DNA of 64,000 nt, from contig NZ_CP107902.1 in NCBI RefSeq assembly GCF_036013935.1, positions 1,769,001 to 1,833,000 of the forward strand. Reading direction: 5' to 3'. The notes beneath the pieces were generated by a model. The model saw nothing but the letters and a program-made list of their open reading frames with translations. It was not told where the DNA came from and did no database searches. The DNA is from Streptomyces sp. NBC_00461 (GTDB lineage: Bacteria > Actinomycetota > Actinomycetes > Streptomycetales > Streptomycetaceae). Position 1 is the first letter of the stretch. Every line of letters starts with the position of its first letter. Made by a program: the position numbers and the translations under genes. Below, one piece after another: positions 57,513 to 64,000 of the stretch.

Positions 57513-59873
57513 ATGACGCATGTTCCGCCCCCGGCCGAGGAGTTGCGGCTCCTGGATGCCGAGCTCTGGCGACTCGACGCCCGCAGGGCCCAGTTGCTGC
57601 ATCGCCGTGCCTGGCTGGTCGCCGCGCTCCAGCCGAAGCGCCCGGTCGGCCCGGTGCCGCCGGCGCCTCTCGGACCGTCCCGCACGGAGGCCACGGCGCC
57701 CGGCGTGCAGAACGTGCTCCTCCTGCTCGGCGGCGTCCTGCTCACCGTCGCGGCCATGGTGTTCACGCTGGTCAGCTGGGGGCACATGGGGATCGCGGGG
57801 CGGGCGCTCGTCCTCAGCGCGATCACGTTGGCGGCGCTCGGCGCGCCGGTGCTCCTGCTGAAGCGCGGACTGCGCTCGACGGCCGAGTCGGTGGCCGGTC
57901 TGGGGCTGGCTCTGACGGTGCTGGACGCGTACGCCGTGCACCAGGTCGCCTTCGCGGGGACAGGAGGCGCGGGGTACACGGCGGTCGCCGCGACGCTGCT
58001 GGCGGGGCTCTGGGCGGCATACGGCCTGCTGCCGCGGGCCACCGAGCTGCGTCTGCCCCTGCCCGCCGCGCTGGCAGCGGCCCAACTCCCGCTGCTCTGC
58101 TGGGCGGTCTCGGCCACGTCCGGTCCGTACTGGATCACGGCCGCGCTGCTGGTGACGGCCGGGTCCGACACAGGTGTGGCGCTCCGCGTGACCACCAAGG
58201 CCGTACGCGTCCTCGCCGCCCTCGGTGCGTACGGCGCCGGTGCCTGGGGCGCATTGGCGGCCGGCTGGCTCTCCTGGGACGCAGCCGGCCCGAGCGCCGC
58301 CGCCCGTGCGGCGGCGCTCCTTCTCCTCGCGGCGGTGATCGCACTGGGCGCCGCCCGGCAGCTGCCGAATCCGGCCGCGGCGACGGGCAACGCGGTGGCG
58401 GGCGGTCTGCTCCTGGCCGCGGCGGGCGGTGGCGTGCTGCGGGTGGCACTGCCCGCGGGGTGGACCGTGCCGGGGTATCTGGCCTGCGGTGTCGCACTGT
58501 TGGCGGTGGCGCGGGTGCGGCTCCCGGAGCCCGTACGGCGTGGTGTCGTCCAGGCCTCCGGTGCCGTGCAGGCGGCGGCCGTCGCCTGCGCCGTGCCGCT
58601 GGTTCTGGTCGCGCTGCTGGGTCCGCTGGGCTGGGCGGCCGAGCCGTGGTCCGGTGCGCCGTCGGACGCGCGGGCCGCGGTGACGGTCCACATGCCGTGG
58701 CCGCCCTACCCGGGCCAGCTGCTCCTCGGCCCGCTGGTCGTCGCCGTGCTCGCCCTCCTGGTCCGCGGCCAGGCCCGTCGGCCGTGGGTGTCGACCGGCG
58801 CGGCCTGCCTCGCCTGGGCCACCGCGATGGCGGTGCCGGCCGTGCTCCAACTCCCGTACTCCGCGGCCCTGTTGCTACAAGGGGTGGTGACCGTTGCGCC
58901 CCTCGTGGGGGCAGCCTTCCTCGTCCTGCCGAGGACGGCCACCGCTCTCGCACTGATCAGCTCCGTCCTCCTCACCTTCCTCTCCCTGCCTTCCCAGACG
59001 GCGACGCTCACGGTGCTGTCGGTCCTGACGGCCCTGTTCGCGGCTGCCTCGCTGCGGCCGCACCTCACGCCGGTCACCGCGCCGGCCGGGCTCGTGTACG
59101 CCGCCGCGCTCGCGTGCGCGACGGGTGCGGCGGCGGACTGGCAGGCCCAGCACACGGCGCTGCTGGTCCTGGCGGTCCCGGTGGCCGCGGCCCTGCTCCC
59201 CGCACGCCTGGGCGCCACGCACGCGCGCGTGCCGGTCGAAGCGACCGGAGCGGCAGCCGCCCTGCTCGCCATCGGCCTCGCGATCACCGCCCCGCCCATG
59301 CTCGCCCTGGTGCTGGCCCTGTGCGGAGTGATCGCGTCCGGCACCGCCGTACGCCCTGAGCGCAGGCCGGTCGGCTACGCGGCGGCCGTACTGTTCCTGC
59401 TGGCCTCATGGGTACGCCTGGCCGCCTGGGACGTCGGCACCGTGGAGGCTTACACGCTCCCGGTCACCGTCCCGGCGCTGTGCGTCGGCGTGTGGCGCAG
59501 GTCCCGGGATCCACTGGCGTCGTCCTGGACGGCGTACGGCCCCGGTCTCGCCGCCACCCTGGTGCCGAGCCTTGCCGCAGCCTGGAACGACGCGCACGGG
59601 ACGCGCCCGCTGCTGCTGGGCGCGGCGGCCCTGCTGACCACCCTGCTGGGCGCCCGCCATCGCCTCCAGGCACCCCTCGTGCTCGGCGGTTCGGTGCTCG
59701 TCCTGGACACGCTGCACGAACTCACCCCGTACCTGGTCCAGATGACCGGCGCACTCCCCCGCTGGGCACCTCCCGCACTCGCCGGACTGTTGCTGCTCGC
59801 ACTCGGTGCGACGTACGAGCACCGCATCCGGGAGGTCCGTCGGGTACGGGAGGTCCTGGGAAGGATGGACTGA
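57513..59873 (+). CDS. Large polytopic membrane protein (SCO7613 C-terminal-domain-like)
   Basis: 786 aa from ATG 57513; an in-frame ATG at 57477 would add 12 residues. An N-terminal helical stretch (ELRLLDAELWRLDARRAQLLHRRAW) is followed by more than 20 hydrophobic segments and a short basic tail (EHRIREVRRVREVLGRMD). The N-terminal coiled-coil plus polytopic region matches proteins annotated by the SCO7613 C-terminal domain; function unknown. Confidence 0.75.
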   Translation: MTHVPPPAEELRLLDAELWRLDARRAQLLHRRAWLVAALQPKRPVGPVPPAPLGPSRTEATAPGVQNVLLLLGGVLLTVAAMVFTLVSWGHMGIAGRALVLSAITLAALGAPVLLLKRGLRSTAESVAGLGLALTVLDAYAVHQVAFAGTGGAGYTAVAATLLAGLWAAYGLLPRATELRLPLPAALAAAQLPLLCWAVSATSGPYWITAALLVTAGSDTGVALRVTTKAVRVLAALGAYGAGAWGALAAGWLSWDAAGPSAAARAAALLLLAAVIALGAARQLPNPAAATGNAVAGGLLLAAAGGGVLRVALPAGWTVPGYLACGVALLAVARVRLPEPVRRGVVQASGAVQAAAVACAVPLVLVALLGPLGWAAEPWSGAPSDARAAVTVHMPWPPYPGQLLLGPLVVAVLALLVRGQARRPWVSTGAACLAWATAMAVPAVLQLPYSAALLLQGVVTVAPLVGAAFLVLPRTATALALISSVLLTFLSLPSQTATLTVLSVLTALFAAASLRPHLTPVTAPAGLVYAAALACATGAAADWQAQHTALLVLAVPVAAALLPARLGATHARVPVEATGAAAALLAIGLAITAPPMLALVLALCGVIASGTAVRPERRPVGYAAAVLFLLASWVRLAAWDVGTVEAYTLPVTVPALCVGVWRRSRDPLASSWTAYGPGLAATLVPSLAAAWNDAHGTRPLLLGAAALLTTLLGARHRLQAPLVLGGSVLVLDTLHELTPYLVQMTGALPRWAPPALAGLLLLALGATYEHRIREVRRVREVLGRMD

Positions 59874-59969
59874 AGCGCCCCCGTCAGGGGCGCGGGGAAC
59901 TGCGCGACCAGCCACAGACGGCCTGCAGACGGCAGACCGGCGCAGTTCTCCGGCTCTCCCAGCGGAGCG

Positions 59970-62714
59970 TTACGGCATCTTGTCGCCCAGCAGCGCCAGG
60001 TTCTCGATCGCGGCGAGCCCGTACAACGCGGTGTCGTTCGAGGACACCCACGCGGCCTCGCTCCCCGCGACCAACGTGACCGGCCCGCTCAGCTTCTCCG
60101 TCTTCCACGGCGACGACTCCTTGTAGCCGTCGGAGTCGTAGAACTTCGTCCACGCACGCTTGGCAAGGGTCTCGTCGCCGGTCCGGACGGCGGCGTACGC
60201 ATCGAGGCGCGAGTGGCCCTGGAAGAGCAGCAGGGTGCCGAAGTTGGAGCCGTAACGTGCCGCTTGTTCGGCCTTGGTGGCGTTGAAGTAGCGGCAGTAG
60301 TCGAAGTAGGCCTCGTTGAACTTCGGCATGTCGACCAGGTCGATCAGCTCGGCGCACAGCTCGTTGAGGCCGAAGACGGCCGAGAGGTGGGAGACGCTGA
60401 CCACGGGTTTGCCGGCGACGGCGAACCTGCCGGTGTCCAGGTCGTACAGCCCGCTGCCCTGGACGAAGCCGTTGGGCTGGGCGGCGATGCCCTCCATCGT
60501 CGACAGCACGCGTGCCCTGGCCTTCTCCCACTTGGGGCCCCTGCGCTCCCACTCGGTCAGCCACGCCGACACCAGGCCGCTCCAGTCGGTGCCGAAGCCG
60601 ACCGACAGGGCGTGCCGGTCGGGCGTGTAGGGGTCGGTGCGCACCTTGCGCTGCGGGTCCAGGACCAGGAAGGTCTCGTCGGAGTCGACGTTGGCGTGCA
60701 TCAGGTCGCCGACGCGTTCGTCGGCGGTGAGGAAGTAGTAGTAGCGCCGGTAGGTGGTGTTGGCGATGCGCTGCTGCTTGGCGCTGTCGGCGTAGTGCTG
60801 CACGCCGTGCCGGGTGCCGAGGCCGGCCCAGTCGCCCAGGTGGTAGACGTCGACCTCGCCCGTGTGCCGGGTCAGCGCCTCGGCGAAGCGGAAGATGTCC
60901 GAACGGCCCGAGCGGATGTACGCGAACCAGAGCCAGAGATCCGGCGACAGCTCGGAGTTGTCCCAGGCGTAGCCGCCGATGTCGTAGCGCCACTGGTGGC
61001 GCACCGTGTCGTACGAGTGCATGAAGTCGCCGTAGTCCCAGAAGCCGTACCAACGGCGCTGCTCCACCTGGTCCTTGTAGTAGGTGAAGAGGAAGTCGAG
61101 GTGGTCCTCGATCCTCGCCTTGGCGGCCGTGGAGCGGTCGGGCTCGGAGTACAGCCCCGGTCCGAACACCTTGGCCTTGATGAGCTGCCTGGGCGGGGCG
61201 GCGAGCTGCGGCAGCACCCGTACGGCTTCGGCCTGTTCGGCGAGCCTCTCGGCGGCCGGGGTCGACTCGTTGGCCCAGAAGAGGAGTTCGGAGGTGCGGG
61301 CGATGCCGTACGGGGTGCCGAACTCGGGCTCGTAGTCCTCGTAGGTGATCTCAAGGCCTTCGAGCTGCTTCGCGTACGTGTCCTGCCCCATGCCGTCGTG
61401 ATAGAAGCGCAGGTCCATGGGCTGCGCCTCGGGCGACCAGAGCCAGAGGGTGACCTCGGCCTCGTCGGTGTGGGCGTCGCGGATGTCGAGCTGGGCGGGG
61501 TGCTTCTCCCAGAAGTCCCGCAGGCCGAAGGAGAGTCCGCCGCTGACGCCACCGACGTAGCCGAAGCCGGAGGCCCGTCTGCCGCCGCCGGCGCCGACCC
61601 AGCCGTACCCCTTCCTGGTCCGCTTGCGCAGCATGAAGCCGTCGGCGGAGAGCTGGGCGAGGGTGTAGTCGCCCCACTCCGGGATGTACTGCAGCCGGGA
61701 CGTCACCCGCTGGTCCCAGGTCGACGGATCGGGCAGCTTCTGCCCCGCGTACTGGGCCGCCTGCACGGCCGCACCCGGGTCACGGCGCAGCCCGGTGACG
61801 CCCTTCACGGCCTCCCGCAGCAGGCCGGTGCCCTCGCCGCCGATCCGGATGTGCCGGTCGTAGGCGGCGTCCCGCATCGGCACGGTGAAGCGGACGCCCA
61901 GGCCGCGGATGAAGTCGCCGCTCGCCTTGCCGGGCTCCTGCGTGCCGTCGTAGGTGATGGTGTGCACCATGCGGAAGGAGTCGGCGCCGGCGTAGAAGTA
62001 CAGCCGGATCGAGAACGGCAGCCAACTCCGGCCGCCCTTGTGGTGCTTGCCGTCGATACGGACGACGGCACGGACGGGCCCGTCCTGCTCGACCGTCACC
62101 GCCCCGATCGCACCGTCGAAGCGCTCGGTCTTCACCGTGCCCTGGTCCTCGTCCTCGATCTCGGGCTGGCGGATGAGGACGAGCCGGCCGTTCTTGGCGA
62201 TCTCCGTCGGCCCACGGGTGACGGACTTGATGATCGTGGACCCGTTCTTGCCGATCTTCGCCGTGATGACGCCGGTCGAGACGTCGATGGTGCCGCCGCC
62301 CCTGTGGACGGTGACCTTCTTGGCGGGGGCGGCCGAGTCGCCGGCGGCGAGGGTGAGTTTCCCGGTGCCCGAACTCACGGCGTGGGCCGACCACTTGAGG
62401 GATCCGTCGGGCCAGTACGCGATCGGCCACGACTGCACGGGCACGGCCTTGCCGCCCGCGTCCGTGAGCGCAAAGGTCTGGTCGGGCCGGTAGGCGCCCT
62501 TCGGCCAGGGCACACCGACCGTCGAGCCGGGGGCCGCGCCCAGACCGCCGTCCTCCAGCCAGTCCAGGGTCACCGGATCGGCATCGGCGGCCTCGGCGGC
62601 CTCGGCTCTGGACGCGGCCTGCGCGCTCCTGGCTCCTGCCGCCCAGCTGAACTGCGCGGCGGCTCCGGCGACGGCGGCCGCCCTGAGAAGGGACCTGCGA
62701 GGGATGGGAGACAT
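59970..62714 (-). CDS. Tat-exported PcRGLX/YetA-like protein (exo-rhamnogalacturonan lyase family)
   Basis: 914 aa. Twin-arginine signal (SPIPRRSLLRAAAVAGAAAQFSWAAG, with RRSLLR as the Tat box), then a beta-rich N-terminal domain and an (alpha/alpha)-toroid-like region (WYGFWDYGDFMHSYDTVRHQWRYDIGG). This is the pattern of exo-acting rhamnogalacturonan lyase proteins (PL26-like) and B. subtilis YetA. AGGAAAGG precedes ATG 62714. Substrate inferred from the family and the neighbouring sugar transporter, not proven. Confidence 0.8.
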   Translation of the reverse strand: MSPIPRRSLLRAAAVAGAAAQFSWAAGARSAQAASRAEAAEAADADPVTLDWLEDGGLGAAPGSTVGVPWPKGAYRPDQTFALTDAGGKAVPVQSWPIAYWPDGSLKWSAHAVSSGTGKLTLAAGDSAAPAKKVTVHRGGGTIDVSTGVITAKIGKNGSTIIKSVTRGPTEIAKNGRLVLIRQPEIEDEDQGTVKTERFDGAIGAVTVEQDGPVRAVVRIDGKHHKGGRSWLPFSIRLYFYAGADSFRMVHTITYDGTQEPGKASGDFIRGLGVRFTVPMRDAAYDRHIRIGGEGTGLLREAVKGVTGLRRDPGAAVQAAQYAGQKLPDPSTWDQRVTSRLQYIPEWGDYTLAQLSADGFMLRKRTRKGYGWVGAGGGRRASGFGYVGGVSGGLSFGLRDFWEKHPAQLDIRDAHTDEAEVTLWLWSPEAQPMDLRFYHDGMGQDTYAKQLEGLEITYEDYEPEFGTPYGIARTSELLFWANESTPAAERLAEQAEAVRVLPQLAAPPRQLIKAKVFGPGLYSEPDRSTAAKARIEDHLDFLFTYYKDQVEQRRWYGFWDYGDFMHSYDTVRHQWRYDIGGYAWDNSELSPDLWLWFAYIRSGRSDIFRFAEALTRHTGEVDVYHLGDWAGLGTRHGVQHYADSAKQQRIANTTYRRYYYFLTADERVGDLMHANVDSDETFLVLDPQRKVRTDPYTPDRHALSVGFGTDWSGLVSAWLTEWERRGPKWEKARARVLSTMEGIAAQPNGFVQGSGLYDLDTGRFAVAGKPVVSVSHLSAVFGLNELCAELIDLVDMPKFNEAYFDYCRYFNATKAEQAARYGSNFGTLLLFQGHSRLDAYAAVRTGDETLAKRAWTKFYDSDGYKESSPWKTEKLSGPVTLVAGSEAAWVSSNDTALYGLAAIENLALLGDKMP

Positions 62715-62863
62715 GAGAGTTCAGCCTTTCCTTTCCGTGCGGGATGTCGTTCCGCGCAACCGGCGCAACTGGTGCAGCTGGTGCGACTGATGCAACTGGT
62801 CAGGGGCATGACAGGTGGAGATGTGGCGCCCGGGCGCCGGCCTGGTGCGAGGGGCGCCGCCCG

Positions 62864-63454
62864 TCAGCGACGCCGGTACCGCTCCTCCACGGCGACCGCG
62901 GCCGCCGCGACGGCCCCCAGGACGGGGACCGCGAGCGGCGCGATGAGCAGGGCGGAACAGACGACGAGGACCACTCCGCCGACGAGCAGGAAGGATCCGG
63001 CGGGGTCGAGGACGGTACGGCGACCGGCGGCCGCGAGCAGCGCCCGCCAGCTCTCCCCCGGCTCCCAGACCGCCGTCGCACGCAGCCCGGCCACGGCGGC
63101 GCCGATCAGCGCGAACAGCCCGGCGGCCCCGACGAGCGGTCCCCCGGGCAGCCCGGCGCGCACGGCCTGGACGTCCACCCAGACCAGGCCCACCGCGACC
63201 CACCCGGCGAGCCCGACGGCCCACCCGCGCCGCAGGGCCGTACGGAAGTCACCGACGAACTCCCGCCAGCCGCCGCCCTCATGGGTCGTACGGCGGCGCA
63301 GATGCCGCGCCCCGGCGGCGAAGGCGGCGGCATACGTCACCACTCCCACGGAGGCCACCGCTATCCACACCCCGGTGAGCAGACACTCGGCGAAGACACC
63401 GAACCGCTCCGCGAACACCGACTCCTTGCGCGCCTTCACCCGTACCTCGGCCAT
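62864..63454 (-). CDS. YesL-like (DUF624) membrane protein
   Basis: 196 aa with four to five membrane segments (LLTGVWIAVASVGVVTYAAAFAAG; GLAGWVAVGLVWVDVQAV; AAGLFALIGAAVAGL; SFLLVGGVVLVVCSALLI; PLAVPVLGAVAAAAVAV). DUF624 proteins sit next to oligosaccharide ABC transporters, as YesL does in the B. subtilis pectin operon. ATG 63454 is 10 nt after the transporter permease. Confidence 0.8.
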   Translation of the reverse strand: MAEVRVKARKESVFAERFGVFAECLLTGVWIAVASVGVVTYAAAFAAGARHLRRRTTHEGGGWREFVGDFRTALRRGWAVGLAGWVAVGLVWVDVQAVRAGLPGGPLVGAAGLFALIGAAVAGLRATAVWEPGESWRALLAAAGRRTVLDPAGSFLLVGGVVLVVCSALLIAPLAVPVLGAVAAAAVAVEERYRRR

Positions 63455-63464
63455 GGTGACCGCC

Positions 63465-64000
63465 TCAGCCCTTCAGCCCGGAGGTCGCCATGCCGTCGAT
63501 CAGATAGCGCTGGAAGGCGAGGAAGAAGAGGAGCACGGGCAGGAGCGCGACCAGCGACATCGCGATGAGGCCGCCGTAGTTGGCGGCGACGCCGTCGGAG
63601 TCACGGAACATCATCATGCCGAGCGAGACGGTGTACTTGCCGGGCTCGTTGAGGTAGATCAGCGGACCCATGAAGTCGTTCCAGGCGTTGATGAAGGTGA
63701 AGATCGCGCTGGTGATGAGCGCGGGCCGGCACAGCGGCAGCACGATCGACCAGTAGATGCGCAGGTGCCCGCAGCCGTCGATGCGGGCGGCCTCGTCCAG
63801 CTCCCGCGGCAGATTCCGCATGAACTGCACCATCAGGAAGACGAAGAAGGCCTCCGTGGCCAGGTACTTGCCGAGCAGCAGCGGGACGTAGGTGTTGATC
63901 AGCTCCAGCTTCTGGAACATCACGTACTGCGGGATGAGCAGCACGTGGTACGGCAGCAGGAGCGTGCCGATCATCAGGGAGAACAGCAGGTTGCGGCCCG
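63465..64000 (-). CDS. Carbohydrate ABC transporter permease (MalG-type), C-terminal part
   Basis: Cut by the right edge; about 178 residues are visible. EAA motif in ELDEAARIDGCGHLRIYWSIVLPLCRPAL (key residues E-A-A-x-x-D-G...P) and the terminal YLIDGMATSGLKG typical of the family. The partner permease and solute-binding protein must lie to the right. Reads into the YesL-like gene. Confidence 0.92.
   Translation of the reverse strand, partial: GRNLLFSLMIGTLLLPYHVLLIPQYVMFQKLELINTYVPLLLGKYLATEAFFVFLMVQFMRNLPRELDEAARIDGCGHLRIYWSIVLPLCRPALITSAIFTFINAWNDFMGPLIYLNEPGKYTVSLGMMMFRDSDGVAANYGGLIAMSLVALLPVLLFFLAFQRYLIDGMATSGLKG

Overview
This 64 kb window is a piece of Streptomyces chromosome. The base composition is very high in G+C, and coding frames end in G or C at third positions. 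GTG starts are common, TTG starts occur (aroC, relA), and bldD is present with its cyclic-di-GMP-binding residues. From memory the gene order follows the conserved core of the S. coelicolor chromosome around SCO1487-SCO1531; I could not run an alignment.

Layout, left to right. 0-2.9 kb: the pyrB/pyrR end of a pyrimidine operon, divergent from bldD, then nusB-efp. 3-9 kb: a metallopeptidase-fold protein, a P-loop kinase-like protein and four shikimate genes (aroE-aroC-aroK-aroB), mostly joined by 1-4 nt overlaps. 9-15 kb: mltG, ruvX, alaS and two small membrane-associated proteins, all on the minus strand. 15-20 kb: an AfsR/NB-ARC-like ATPase, rpsD, rarA and a VKOR-family protein. 20.3-23.9 kb: a tightly overlapping ABC exporter plus two-component system with a palindromic candidate operator. 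24-28.4 kb: hisS, a metallo-beta-lactamase-fold hydrolase, a cyclophilin and a DUF349 protein.

28.4-34 kb holds relA and apt. They are separated by about 2.5 kb that contains an IS110-family element, a strongly G-rich tract and a non-coding tandem array with a 38-bp period whose units can each fold into a small hairpin. 34-43 kb: secF/secD/yajC, ruvB/ruvA/ruvC, yebC, pdxT/pdxS and a LemA-like membrane protein preceded by a second tandem repeat (44 bp). 43.4-46.2 kb: a phosphatidylinositol mannoside cluster (pimA, acyltransferase, phosphatidylinositol-phosphate synthase). 46.5-54 kb: an atypical EF-G paralogue, an unknown membrane protein, a HIT hydrolase, a potassium channel and thrS.

54-64 kb looks more accessory. 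It has a coupled pair made of an unknown protein and a DUF4365 (PD-(D/E)XK-like) protein, a DEDDh exonuclease, tRNA-Val(CAC), an SRPBCC protein and a large polytopic membrane protein. It ends in what looks like a pectin (rhamnogalacturonan) utilisation locus: a Tat-exported PcRGLX/YetA-like protein, a YesL-like protein and a sugar ABC permease that runs off the right edge.

The strongest candidates for something undescribed are the hairpin array next to the IS110 element between apt and relA, and the 411-aa/DUF4365 gene pair.
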